From: Lachnospiraceae bacterium
Lineage (GTDB): Bacteria > Bacillota > Clostridia > Lachnospirales > Lachnospiraceae
Length of the DNA: 64,000 nucleotides
Direction: 5' to 3'
NCBI GenBank assembly: GCA_024694625.1
Contig: JAILJP010000083.1
Coordinates: 1 to 64,000 of the forward strand
Both the position numbers and the translations under genes were made by a program. The notes below the pieces were generated by a model that saw nothing but the letters and a program-made list of their open reading frames with translations, made no database searches and had not been told where the DNA came from. Numbering within the stretch: the stretch's first letter is position 1; each line of letters begins with the position of its first letter. This document shows, piece by piece, positions 18,857 to 27,630 of the stretch.

Positions 18857-19780
18857 TTAGCGAAGGAAACCTGCTACGATTTGCTCTTCCGCTTCTTCTT
18901 CTGTCAGACCTAAAGTCATAAGTTTTGTTAACTGATCTCCGGCAATCTTTCCGATAGCTGCTTCGTGAATCAATGCTGCATCCACATTTTTTGCATCCAG
19001 CTTGGGGATGGCTACTACATGGGCATTTCCCATAATAATAGCATCGCAGGCGGCATGGCCATTGCAGGCGGTATTTCCTTCAATGGACACTTCAAAAATC
19101 TGCTCGGAATCATCCTTTGCCACAGAACGGGATACCACGTCCGCACTGGAGCCTTCTCCGTTAAGAATTACCTTGTAATCGGAGGTAGCCTTTTGTTCAC
19201 CGTGAGTCATCAATGCTTCATGAATCAGTAAAGTGGCACCGGCTTTTAATTCTGCCAGGTTGGTACGAAGGGTAGAATCCACACCTTTAATCTGTACCAT
19301 TTCCATTTCCACATAACTGTCTTCGTCCTGATACACGTTGGTTACGGGATTTAAGATACGGGAACCTTTTCCGTCACCCTCACCATAGTGTTTTTCTACG
19401 TATTTCACTTTGGCACCCTTCTTTACATGGAAGGTATGGATTCCATCATGCTGAGAATCCTGGTCACCGCAGTTGGAGATTCCGCATCCTGCTACAATGG
19501 TAACATCTGCATCTTCACCGATATAAAAATCATTGTAAACCATATCCTTTAATCCGCTCTCTGTGAGAACCACCGGGATATGTACGCTTTCTCCCTTTGT
19601 TCCGGGTTTGATAATAATATCAATTCCCGGTTTATCTTCTTTCGTTACAATATCAATATTTGCCGTAGTACTTCTAGCAGCACTGGCACCGTTTGCACGG
19701 ATGTTGTAGGCACCCTGGGGAATTCCATCCAGATCGGCAACCTCATGTAGAATATTCTTCTGAATTGCATCCAAAGCCAT
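18857..19780 (-). CDS. Single SufB/SufD-like Fe-S scaffold protein
   Basis: 307-residue member of the SufBD family, shorter than E. coli SufB (about 495) or SufD (about 420) because most of the N-terminal helical region is missing. The right-handed beta-helix core is evident (VTIVAGCGISNCGDQDSQHDG, KGAKVKYVEKHYGEG) and the conserved C-terminal LIHEAAIGKIAGDQL with the LTEEEAEEQIVAGFL helix is present. It overlaps sufC in a TAATG junction, so the two are translationally coupled. Only these two suf genes are present, matching the minimal SufC plus one SufB-type protein layout known from anaerobic bacteria and archaea. It probably assembles Fe-S clusters as a homodimer with SufC. Confidence 0.88.
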   Translation of the reverse strand: MALDAIQKNILHEVADLDGIPQGAYNIRANGASAARSTTANIDIVTKEDKPGIDIIIKPGTKGESVHIPVVLTESGLKDMVYNDFYIGEDADVTIVAGCGISNCGDQDSQHDGIHTFHVKKGAKVKYVEKHYGEGDGKGSRILNPVTNVYQDEDSYVEMEMVQIKGVDSTLRTNLAELKAGATLLIHEALMTHGEQKATSDYKVILNGEGSSADVVSRSVAKDDSEQIFEVSIEGNTACNGHAACDAIIMGNAHVVAIPKLDAKNVDAALIHEAAIGKIAGDQLTKLMTLGLTEEEAEEQIVAGFLR

Positions 19781-20520
19781 TACCGATCACCTCCTAATTT
19801 TTCACAGGCAATATTTGCTGCAGCTGACGTTCCAAGCAATCCCGGAAGGATTTCCTCCTTCGGTCCCTGCTTTTTCACTTGACCGTTTTCAATCACAACA
19901 ATTTCGTCTGCGATATTTAAGATACGCTCCTGATGGGAAATCACCATAATGGTACCCTTCACAGTTTCACGCATATTTTCAAATACTTTAATTAAGTTCT
20001 GGAAGCTCCATAAATCAATACCAGCCTCCGGCTCATCGAAAATAGAAAGCTTTGTTCCGCGGGCTAAAACCGTAGCGATTTCAATACGCTTTAACTCACC
20101 ACCTGACAAGGAACTGTTTACTTCACGCTCCACATAATCCTTTGCACAAAGTCCTACCTTTGACAAATACTCACAAGCTGCGGCAATGGAAATATTTTCA
20201 CCGCTTGCCAAACGAAGAAGGTCGATTACCCGAATTCCCTTAAAATGAACCGGTGCCTGAAAAGCAAAGCTAACACCCCGTTTTGCACGCTCCGTAATAT
20301 TTAATTTGGAAATATCCTCTCCGTCCAAAACAATGCTTCCGGATGTGAGCTGATTTACACCCATAATCAATTTAGCCAATGTGGATTTTCCGCCACCGTT
20401 GGGTCCTGTAATAACAATGAATTTGCCGTCCTCTACTGTAAGGTTCAAGTGGTCGATGATTTCTTTTGTAGCATCATTTTCATCATCCACCTGATAGCAA
20501 AGATTTTTAATTTTTAACAT
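19780..20520 (-). CDS. sufC: Fe-S assembly ATPase SufC
   Basis: 246-residue ABC-type ATPase of the SUF system, cytoplasmic. Walker A GPNGGGKSTLAKLI near residue 38, the signature NSSLSGGELKRIEIA near 140 (SGGE variant typical of SufC), Walker B SIFDEPEAGIDLWS near 165 and the H-loop VISHQERIL near 198. It energises cluster building on the adjacent SufB-like protein. The intergenic region upstream (about 180 bases) holds AT-rich promoter-like sequence; no IscR or SufR gene is near. Confidence 0.95.
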   Translation of the reverse strand: MLKIKNLCYQVDDENDATKEIIDHLNLTVEDGKFIVITGPNGGGKSTLAKLIMGVNQLTSGSIVLDGEDISKLNITERAKRGVSFAFQAPVHFKGIRVIDLLRLASGENISIAAACEYLSKVGLCAKDYVEREVNSSLSGGELKRIEIATVLARGTKLSIFDEPEAGIDLWSFQNLIKVFENMRETVKGTIMVISHQERILNIADEIVVIENGQVKKQGPKEEILPGLLGTSAAANIACEKLGGDR

Positions 20521-20637
20521 ATCGTATAAACTCCTAACTAAAATCTACACCATCCTATATTAACATGAAATGAGAAAAATATAAGTATTTATTTATAAAC
20601 AAATTAATTAAATTGTATAAAATCGAATTCGCTTAAT

Positions 20638-20673
20638 ATAAAATAAACAGGAGCACCTGAAAAGATGCCCCTG
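20638..20673 (-). terminator. Terminator of the chemoreceptor gene
   Basis: CAGGGGCA pairs with TGCTCCTG (one G-U) to form a stem, followed on the minus strand by TTTATTTTA. It lies about 30 bases past the chemoreceptor stop codon. Confidence 0.6.
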
Positions 20674-20701
20674 CCTAATAATATGTCTCCCCTTGCTACG
20701 A

Positions 20702-22501
20702 CTATAAATCGAACTCGGAAACCACAGCCTGCAATTCCTGTGCATTTTCTGCCAACTTGTCAGATGCCTCGGCAACTTCGTTGGAAGATGCGGTTTGCTG
20801 CTGAGATGCTGCGGAAACATTTTGTGTTTCGTCTGCAACACTGGTACTCATATTTTCAATCTTTTGAATGTTTTCAACGATGGTGTCCGTTCCTGCAGAA
20901 AGCTGATTCAAAATCTCACTCATGCGGTTGGACTGTTCGGAAATGGAATAAACCATGTCCACAATATTGCTAAAGGTGGTTCCTGCCTCATTAACGGTTT
21001 CCGTACCTACCACAACATTTTCTGCACCACTCTTCATTGCTTCCACAGCTTCTTCGGATTTCTTCATAATATCCGCAATCAAAGTGGTAATATTTTGCGC
21101 TGCTCCGTTGGACTCATCCGCAAGTTTGGAAATTTCACTGGCAACAACTGCAAATCCTTTTCCCATTTCACCGGCACGAGCCGCCTCAATGGATGCATTT
21201 AAAGAAAGCAAATTCGTCTGACTTGCGATTTCGGAAATCGTATCTGCAAAGGTCTCAATATTCTTCAGCTGTTCACCAAGATTTGCAACTACGCCTGCAC
21301 TGTTTTCCACAGATTCTTTGATGGTGCTCATCATATTGGTAGCATTTGTCATATCGGAAGCACCCTTTGTAGCCGCGTCGTTGGTCTCTTCAATCATCTC
21401 AGTGGTTCGGCTGATTGCATGCTTAAACTCTTCCATATTATCAACGAACTGTCTGGTCTCATCGCTGGCCCCTTCCACAGCTTCAATCTGAACACTGCAG
21501 GATCCTGCTACGTTGGTACAAGAGTTTGCTACCATTTCACTTGCCTCTGCTGACTGTGCTGCACTGGCGGTCAACTCTTCAGAAGCGGAAGCCACATAAG
21601 AAGTGGTATCACAGATCTTAATCATCAAGTCTCTGATATTCTTATGCATGATTTCAAGGGCTGTGGCAATCTGTCCAATTTCGTTGTTTCTGGCTTTCAA
21701 AACGGTAACCTTTTTCATGTCTTCATTGTCACTGAAGTCACTGTTGGACATTCGTGTCAACTGACCGGTAACCAGAATAATCGGCTGGGTAATCTTTTTG
21801 CCCATATAAACCGCAATCAAAACACCGATGATAATCAAAACCACAACTACAATCAGAGACTGTACTACACTTTTCACCAACGCTGCGTGAGCATGGGATT
21901 CATATTCTGCTGCCAATGTATCGATATAATCAACCCATACGCCGGTACCCATTACCCAGTCAAAAGGTTCATAATAAGCTGTGTAGTTAATCTTTGGCAA
22001 AGGTTCGGTCTCATCCGGTTTTGCAAACATCAAATTGGTGTATCCACCGCCTTCTTGCATACCGTTGGCAATCATCTCCTGGATGAAATAGGTTCCGTTT
22101 GGATCAACGGAATCCCATCTGGATTCACCCTCGGTATCTCTGCCTAAAAGCACAACGTTGATACCTTTGGAAGTATCTACCCAAAAATAACCGTCTCCGT
22201 CGTTATATCTCAATTCACGTATAATATCCGCAGATTGCTTTTGCGCCTCTTCTAAGGTCATCTCTCCGGCCTGATATCTGCCATACATCACTTCACAGAT
22301 ACTCATGGCCTCCTGAGTCTCATTTTTCAACTCAGCTTTGATGTCTTCCAACAATCTGGACTTATACGCCTCTGTTTGTTCTGCGTTGTTCGTAACAGTA
22401 CTGTAGATGGAAAATCCCTCAATCATAACTGCGGTAATAATCACTGCAAGTAGGATAGAACCTACAATAGCTGTCATCAACGACCCCTGTTTCCTTTTCA
22501 T
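20702..22501 (-). CDS. Methyl-accepting chemotaxis protein with Cache sensor
   Basis: 599-residue transmembrane chemoreceptor. An N-terminal helix (about 9-30) and a second near 210-233 flank an extracellular single-Cache domain; NDGDGYFWVDTSKGINVVL is typical of sCache_2 and suggests binding of small organic acids. A HAMP linker follows, then the long cytoplasmic signalling coil with the highly conserved hairpin tip ASQTNLLSLNASIEAARAG near residue 450. ATG at 22501 is chosen because CAGGAGG lies upstream; the longer frame has no ribosome site. It ends with its own terminator and is divergent from a tiny peptide gene. With the YvyF-like protein at 44 kb it implies a motile organism. Confidence 0.94.
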   Translation of the reverse strand: MKRKQGSLMTAIVGSILLAVIITAVMIEGFSIYSTVTNNAEQTEAYKSRLLEDIKAELKNETQEAMSICEVMYGRYQAGEMTLEEAQKQSADIIRELRYNDGDGYFWVDTSKGINVVLLGRDTEGESRWDSVDPNGTYFIQEMIANGMQEGGGYTNLMFAKPDETEPLPKINYTAYYEPFDWVMGTGVWVDYIDTLAAEYESHAHAALVKSVVQSLIVVVVLIIIGVLIAVYMGKKITQPIILVTGQLTRMSNSDFSDNEDMKKVTVLKARNNEIGQIATALEIMHKNIRDLMIKICDTTSYVASASEELTASAAQSAEASEMVANSCTNVAGSCSVQIEAVEGASDETRQFVDNMEEFKHAISRTTEMIEETNDAATKGASDMTNATNMMSTIKESVENSAGVVANLGEQLKNIETFADTISEIASQTNLLSLNASIEAARAGEMGKGFAVVASEISKLADESNGAAQNITTLIADIMKKSEEAVEAMKSGAENVVVGTETVNEAGTTFSNIVDMVYSISEQSNRMSEILNQLSAGTDTIVENIQKIENMSTSVADETQNVSAASQQQTASSNEVAEASDKLAENAQELQAVVSEFDL

Positions 22502-22727
22502 ATCTTTCTCCTCCTGTGAATATGGTCTACCACGTATGATAAATTGTACAACACTTTTTCGAGAAAAGATACTGTTTTCAGTTATTTTTAGCAATAATAT
22601 TTAATTTTGTAGTGCATTACTGTTCATTTTGTCTATGAAAGCCTTTCTCAATGAATACTTTGGGGAGGACGAACTGTTTACCTTGCAAATTATTTTGTCA
22701 AGATTTGGCTAGTTTTTCATCGCAAAT

Positions 22728-22803
22728 GACAAGCACGTTTATCCTTTCGGCTCTATAATGCAATTGTAAACAAAAAAAGCAAACACGAAAGGAGATTACA
22801 GTT
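22728..22803 (+). promoter_or_regulatory. Promoter and ribosome site of the 24-codon peptide gene
   Basis: A perfect TATAAT (22754-22759) stands 44 bases ahead of the ATG, with a weak -35 (TGACAA at 22728, spacing about 20). AAAGGAGAT gives a strong ribosome site 8 bases before the start codon. Apart from this promoter, and the one the chemoreceptor must have, I see nothing in the 22502-22803 interval. Confidence 0.5.
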
Positions 22804-22878
22804 ATGAAGAACATTTTCAAAGCAGCATGGGAAGAATATGTTGAGTTTGTAGGAAAATACGGACAGTACATGAGATAA
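22804..22878 (+). CDS. Free-standing 24-residue peptide gene
   Basis: A 24-codon ORF with everything a gene needs: TATAAT box, strong ribosome site, ATG start, TAA stop and an intrinsic terminator 55 bases later. The peptide begins MKNIFKAAWEEYVEF and ends GKYGQYMR; it is amphipathic with one Trp, one Phe pair and two Tyr, forming a plausible single helix, and has no signal peptide or cysteine. No gene lies downstream on the same strand (the TerB-like gene is convergent), so it is not a leader for another gene. I do not know its function: small protein, signalling peptide or dual-function RNA are all possible. Confidence 0.55.
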   Translation: MKNIFKAAWEEYVEFVGKYGQYMR

Positions 22879-22932
22879 GATGCCTCCCTTATGGGATGCA
22901 AATATCGACTACAATTAATCCCAAAAATAAGG

Positions 22933-22970
22933 GAAGGTATCTGAATAAATCAGATACCTTCTTTTTTTAT
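22933..22970 (+). terminator. Terminator of the small peptide gene
   Basis: GAAGGTATCTGA and TCAGATACCTTC make a perfect 12-bp stem followed by seven T. On the opposite strand it can also serve the convergent TerB-like gene. A nearly identical copy, including the flanking ATCCCAAA.ATAAGG, is found downstream of the GH3 gene at 35272-35330. Confidence 0.8.
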
Positions 22971-22995
22971 TTCTCATAAAATAAAGATTTTTCAA

Positions 22996-23529
22996 TTATT
23001 GATGTCCGTTCAAAGCCGAAATGGTATTTCGAGCCTCCTGGTTTTTGGTCATAATAAAACTACGAATATCTTCTTCCTCTTGTTCTGTAATACCATCTGC
23101 ATAACAAAGTGACATACCTGCTTCCAGAAACAAATCAATCACCGAATCCACAAAAGAAGTTTTCCTTCCCATTTTTTCAAACAAGAAATCTAAACATATT
23201 GCAATTTTAAAACTCGAGATAGAACTCTTTTCATATTGTTCTCTTTTCTCAGGAGTTCCCCAACCTTCCTCCTGAAGCAAAAACATATAAGTTCCATGAC
23301 TGTAGTTTTTATCCATTATGGTGTTCATAAAATCTACTTCCTGCTGGCTTAATCTTCCATCTGTAGCAGCAAGATAACTACAAAAAAGTCGAACATCTAA
23401 ATCAAACTGATCGCAGAAAGATTCTCCCTGGTCCACTTTTACCGGGACCTTATCTCCAATCATAGATTCAGCTTCAGCCAATCCACTCTTATAGTTTCTA
23501 AATCTTTTTCTTAATTCTTCTGGTAACAT
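22996..23529 (-). CDS. TerB-like helical protein
   Basis: 177-residue soluble, mostly helical protein. Two repeated acidic segments, YLAATDGRLSQQEVDFMN near residue 50 and LCYADGITEQEEEDIRSF near 142, have the spacing and sequence of the TerB-like fold, in which paired DG-x-x-x-x-x-E loops can bind metal. TerB domains occur in tellurite and phage-stress operons, but this gene stands alone, so no role can be assigned. A GGGGGAAAAGT ribosome site precedes the start. Confidence 0.65.
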   Translation of the reverse strand: MLPEELRKRFRNYKSGLAEAESMIGDKVPVKVDQGESFCDQFDLDVRLFCSYLAATDGRLSQQEVDFMNTIMDKNYSHGTYMFLLQEEGWGTPEKREQYEKSSISSFKIAICLDFLFEKMGRKTSFVDSVIDLFLEAGMSLCYADGITEQEEEDIRSFIMTKNQEARNTISALNGHQ

Positions 23530-23613
23530 ACTTTTCCCCCTTTTGTTTTTTTAATTGTATTTCTTCACGAAAGCATGTGCAAGTAGTTGCGCATAACTTT
23601 CGTAGTTTAAGAA

Positions 23614-25674
23614 TTAAATATTCATGGCTACTTCGTAGGCTCTCCAGATTACAGTACGAAGATTTCCAATTCCGTTGCAGTCTCCTACCAATTCCACATT
23701 GGAAGGCTTGTTCTTGGCATCCACAATGGGAGCTGGAATATATCCGGCAGAGCTGATGATAGAATCACAGGAGATTTCAATCTCCTTCCCTTCTTTTACG
23801 CAAACGATGCCATTGTCGGTCACTTCTTTTAAGCTGGTTTCCAAATAAACCGGAATCTTATGAAGTTCAAACCATTCGCGAAGGTAAGAACTGTTGGCAA
23901 GACAAACTCCCTTTTGAGAAACCAGATCATCCTTCATCTCTACAATAATCGGTTTCTTTCCAAGAAGGGCCAATTCATAAGCAATTTCACTTCCTGTCAA
24001 ACCACCACCAATTACGGCAACGGTCTCACCCACCTCTTTTCCGGTTAAGAATTCGCAGGCTTCAATCATTTTTTCATGACCGGGTACATTGCGAAGTACT
24101 CTTGCGGTGGAACCTGTAGCAACCACAATGGGACTGTTTCCAAAGGAAGACAAATCTTTTACTTCAGCGTTGAAGTGAATTTCAATCTCCATCTCTTCCA
24201 TCTTTCGGATGTACCAGGCCAAAAGTTCTCGAAGTTTTCCTTTGTAGGATTCTGCACTGGCAGCAATAAAAGTGCCGCCCAAGCGGTCAGTTTTTTCATA
24301 GATTACCGGCTCATGACCACGAAGTTTTAGAACACGGGCGGTTTCCATTCCACCAATACCGCCACCGATAATGATGACCTTTTTCGGAGAAGATGTCTTT
24401 TCAATATAATGCTTCTCCTTTTGCATGGTTTCCGCATTTACGGCACAGCGAGCCAAATGAAGACTGTCGCTTAATTCCTGATCATTGGGAACACCCTTGT
24501 AATGACACATATTAAAACATCCGCTGTGACACAAAATACAGGGACGAATATCCTCTTCTTTATCATTCATCAGTTTGGTTACCCACTGGGTATCCGCCAA
24601 AAATCTGCGGGCAAATCCGGCACCGTCAATCTCACCTTTTGCAATGGACTCCGCAGCCACTTCCGGATCCATTCTACCGGCACAAACCACAGGAATATCC
24701 ACATACTGCTTCAAATTCTTTACATCCTCCAAATTGCAGTTTTCCGGCATGTAAATCGGGGGATGTGCCCAATACCAGGCATCGTAGGTTCCGTTGTCGC
24801 AGTTTAACATGTCATAGCCTGCATCCTGCAGATATTTAGCTGCACGCTTGGACTCTTCAAAGTCACGTCCCACTTCTTTATAATCTTCTCCGGGAAGAGC
24901 TCCCTTTCTGAAATCCTTGGTTTTGGAAATCACACTATAGCGCAAAGAAACGGGGAAGTCTTTTCCACAAGTCTTTTTGATTTGTCGAACAATTTCCACA
25001 GCAAAACGATACTTGTTTTCAAAGGATCCGCCGTATTCATCATCACGCTTATTGACGTAATCCAGAGTGAACTGATCCAACAAATAGCCTTCGTGAACCG
25101 CATGCACTTCCACTCCGTCTACGCCTGCTTCTTTTAAAAGTCTGGCTGTTTCACCAAAGGCATGAACGAACTCGTGGATTTCCTCCACCGTAAGAGCACG
25201 GGAAGGAATCTTGTCAGACCAGCGGTTTGGAGAAGGGCTGGCAGATGCTGTAATCTTATCCAAATCCATAACCGGCTTTGACAAAACACGTAAGACAGGA
25301 TTTGTGTACAAGGTTTCCATCATGGGACTTACTGTAAAGGAGCGACCAAATCCCGCAGTCAACTGTACAAACAGCTTTGCTCCCGTTTCATGAAACTTTG
25401 GCATCCACTCTGCCAAGTCACGATACATTTTTTTATTCTTGTGAAGCCACTGGCCAAACATGGGGTTGTACACCGGCTGACATCCCGGCAAAACTAAGCC
25501 TGCATTGTTCTTTGCCACTTCCAAAATAAAATCCGCACCGGCCTTATCGAAATGGTTTTTTTCCATCCATCCGAAAAGGTCCGTTCCTCCCATGGAAGTA
25601 AGCACGATTCTGTTTTTGATTTCTACATTTCCAATGTTCCAAGGTGTAAACAAAGGCTCCAATTTTTGATTCAT
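23614..25674 (-). CDS. Old-Yellow-Enzyme-type FMN/FAD/4Fe-4S oxidoreductase (BaiCD/BaiH-like)
   Basis: 686-residue enzyme of the 2,4-dienoyl-CoA reductase / 2-enoate reductase family. An N-terminal FMN TIM barrel (about 1-375; NRIVLTSMGG, the substrate region VDGVEVHAVHEGYLLDQF) is followed by the cluster motif CILCHSGCFNMC plus a further Cys near 395, then FAD-binding IIGGGIGGMETARVL near 430 and NAD-binding IGGGLTGSEIAYELALLG near 555. The relatives reduce enoates, including bile acids. It lies 75 bases downstream of a CoA transferase, so the natural substrate is probably an enoyl-CoA or the matching free acid; which one cannot be read. ATG at 25674 is preferred to a TTG one codon earlier. 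Confidence 0.9.
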   Translation of the reverse strand: MNQKLEPLFTPWNIGNVEIKNRIVLTSMGGTDLFGWMEKNHFDKAGADFILEVAKNNAGLVLPGCQPVYNPMFGQWLHKNKKMYRDLAEWMPKFHETGAKLFVQLTAGFGRSFTVSPMMETLYTNPVLRVLSKPVMDLDKITASASPSPNRWSDKIPSRALTVEEIHEFVHAFGETARLLKEAGVDGVEVHAVHEGYLLDQFTLDYVNKRDDEYGGSFENKYRFAVEIVRQIKKTCGKDFPVSLRYSVISKTKDFRKGALPGEDYKEVGRDFEESKRAAKYLQDAGYDMLNCDNGTYDAWYWAHPPIYMPENCNLEDVKNLKQYVDIPVVCAGRMDPEVAAESIAKGEIDGAGFARRFLADTQWVTKLMNDKEEDIRPCILCHSGCFNMCHYKGVPNDQELSDSLHLARCAVNAETMQKEKHYIEKTSSPKKVIIIGGGIGGMETARVLKLRGHEPVIYEKTDRLGGTFIAASAESYKGKLRELLAWYIRKMEEMEIEIHFNAEVKDLSSFGNSPIVVATGSTARVLRNVPGHEKMIEACEFLTGKEVGETVAVIGGGLTGSEIAYELALLGKKPIIVEMKDDLVSQKGVCLANSSYLREWFELHKIPVYLETSLKEVTDNGIVCVKEGKEIEISCDSIISSAGYIPAPIVDAKNKPSNVELVGDCNGIGNLRTVIWRAYEVAMNI

Positions 25675-25748
25675 CAATTTTTCCTCAACTTTTTATACTT
25701 TCTATTGATTTCTATTTGTCATTCGTTTTCGACTCTTTTTTCTTGTTA

Positions 25749-27371
25749 TTAACTATTTCGAAATCCTAAATTTCCATCCTTAAAATGCATATTTTCCTTG
25801 CGATACCCATTGTCGCTTCTGCCGATATTTGTGGCAGGGGCAGGGAAATACACATCTCCCACAGAGGTACCCTCCACCTTTAGATAGGCATCCTGCCAGA
25901 TGGAAAGTTCTTCTCCGTATACGATTTTTGCAGAAGCCTCCTTGGGCATTTTTTCCCGTTCCCACAAATCCGTACATTCATGCAACCAATAACCGCCACG
26001 GGTCAAAGAGCCGGTCACGGTATAGCTTCCACCTTCTGTCATCTGCTTCTTTAAAGCATTTAAGATTCCGGCGCACAAAATCATACCCGGAATGTAATCC
26101 AAAGGAACTCCATTTAGATTTACCGGTGCATCCATAGATCCGTTTCGCACACTTAAGCCTGTAATGTCCTCTGCGCAAGGAGCCCAGCCGGGACGCGTTG
26201 ACCAAACCGTATCGGAAAAGCACATCAAACTTCCGTAAATTACGTTGGGATTTAAGGTGTGAATATCTTTTTGGGAAAGAGCGAATTTGTCCAGTGCTCC
26301 TCTTTGGTAAGAGCAGATTACCACATCCGCTTCCTTTACCAATTCCTTTGCCCGCTCCAGTTCTTCTTTTTTATTGAAATCCAACTGAATGCTGTTTTTG
26401 CCGGCCCATCCGTCCAACTCCAGCATTGCCTGTTCCTGATGGATGAAATCTCCACGGCGAATCATCAACACATCTGCTCCGGCTTCCGCCAAAAGTCGGG
26501 TACAGGCCGGTCCGGCAATGATATGTGTCAAATCCAAAACCTTAACGCCGGACAAAGGTCCCTTTTTCTTGTCATAGGTACCAAAGTCTTTTTTCGGCGT
26601 ATCAGCTTCCTTCGTCAAGCGAAACAGCGGCATATCGCAAACAGCTTTTCCCACTTCTGTTTCTTCCCACTCTTTTCTGGAGCGAAGCATACAACCGCAG
26701 GCCCCGTTTTCAAAAGTCTTTTCCTCCAGTTCCAAAGCATCCCACTTTGCAACCGCTTTTGCTGTGGTCTTTTTATCAAAGGGCAGTGAGCCAAAGACAA
26801 ACTTATCCGGGTCCTTTTCAATACCAAGGGTCTCCATCATAATCTTCTTTTGGGATTCATAATAAACGTGGGCAGAAAAGCTTCGTCCGTCTTTTGTGCC
26901 ATATTTGTAAAAAGAACCGTTTAGCGCATTGTCCACGCGGATGGCGGAATCATATCGTGACTGCACAAAGTCCTTATTTCCTTCATAAGCACTCATATAA
27001 AGTCGGATGACCTGAAGCCCTGCCAATGCCACATCGCAAAGGACTGCCTCCGGCACATCCTGATTTCGCAGAGTGGCAATATCCTGGGTCAATGCCGCAT
27101 CCAAAGCCAAAATCGCTGCCGCCGGTCCGGTCTGCAACACCTTTTCCTCTTCAAACAAACGCTTCACCGCTTTTTTTCGAAGGGATAAAAGCACCAGCTT
27201 CAACACTCCCGGGAAGGGATTGTGATGATAGCACGCCGAACGAATCATCTGCTCCCGGTTTTCCGACAAATTAAAAAGCACCTCGCACTGCGGATGTATA
27301 TCGAGTTTTTTCGTCAAATCCTCGTAACAAGCCACAGCCTGAGCTGCTTTTTCTTCCATAATCTTATTCAT
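25749..27371 (-). CDS. Family III (CaiB/BaiF-like) CoA transferase with unusual domain order
   Basis: 540 residues, against about 400 for a standard family III enzyme. The Rossmann-type CoA-binding start, GPLSGVKVLDLTHIIAGPACT with LLAEAGADVLMI, begins only at residue ~272. The preceding ~270 residues contain DPDKFVFGSLPFDKKTTAKAVAKW and ENGACGCMLRSRKEW, which resemble the C-terminal small domain of CaiB relatives, so the halves look permuted or duplicated. I could not place the catalytic Asp with confidence. Start at 27371 has GGGGGA upstream. It forms an operon with the flavin enoate-reductase-like enzyme, recalling the BaiF/BaiCD pairing of bile-acid metabolism, though the substrate may be another carboxylic acid. 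Confidence 0.8.
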   Translation of the reverse strand: MNKIMEEKAAQAVACYEDLTKKLDIHPQCEVLFNLSENREQMIRSACYHHNPFPGVLKLVLLSLRKKAVKRLFEEEKVLQTGPAAAILALDAALTQDIATLRNQDVPEAVLCDVALAGLQVIRLYMSAYEGNKDFVQSRYDSAIRVDNALNGSFYKYGTKDGRSFSAHVYYESQKKIMMETLGIEKDPDKFVFGSLPFDKKTTAKAVAKWDALELEEKTFENGACGCMLRSRKEWEETEVGKAVCDMPLFRLTKEADTPKKDFGTYDKKKGPLSGVKVLDLTHIIAGPACTRLLAEAGADVLMIRRGDFIHQEQAMLELDGWAGKNSIQLDFNKKEELERAKELVKEADVVICSYQRGALDKFALSQKDIHTLNPNVIYGSLMCFSDTVWSTRPGWAPCAEDITGLSVRNGSMDAPVNLNGVPLDYIPGMILCAGILNALKKQMTEGGSYTVTGSLTRGGYWLHECTDLWEREKMPKEASAKIVYGEELSIWQDAYLKVEGTSVGDVYFPAPATNIGRSDNGYRKENMHFKDGNLGFRNS

Positions 27372-27424
27372 TTTTGTCCCCCATTTCCTCAAAAAATTTA
27401 TATCCCCGTTGCGATAAAAATGTT

Positions 27425-27497
27425 GATTAACCGGCGGTATTAATTCATAGTCATTGACCGGTGTAAATCATCAAAACACAACGAGGATATTATAACA
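27425..27497 (-). promoter_or_regulatory. Promoter of the CoA-transferase operon with nearby dyad
   Basis: An extended -10 element, TGTTATAAT, lies on the minus strand at 27489-27497, with no clear -35. Between it and the start codon is an imperfect dyad, TTAACCG-GCGGTATTAA (27425-27441), and a second CCGGT block near 27458. These could be operator half-sites; no regulator gene is adjacent. Confidence 0.4.
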
Positions 27498-27554
27498 TAT
27501 TTCCTGTGAATTATTTAGGTGAGATATGTATTATAAACTACATGAAAGATGCAT

Positions 27555-27604
27555 GGGGTTACATGGAGTTATATGGAGTTACATAGAGTTACTTGGAGTT
27601 ACTT
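27555..27604. repeat. Five tandem 10-bp repeats (GGAGTTACAT type)
   Basis: GGGGTTACAT, GGAGTTATAT, GGAGTTACAT, AGAGTTACTT and GGAGTTACTT follow each other without spacers. The period equals one helical turn, so any bound protein would line up on one face. It lies upstream of the CoA-transferase promoter and next to dispersed repeat copy A. Confidence 0.75.
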
Positions 27605-27630
27605 TGGAATTCAATATGGGCTTTGAAATT

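Noticed and set aside
22651..22758. 35-codon ORF starting MNTLGRTNC
   Set aside because: No ribosome site, and it overlaps the promoter of the better supported 24-codon gene.
27555..27604. CRISPR array
   Set aside because: Repeats are 10 bases with no spacers, and no cas genes are in the window.
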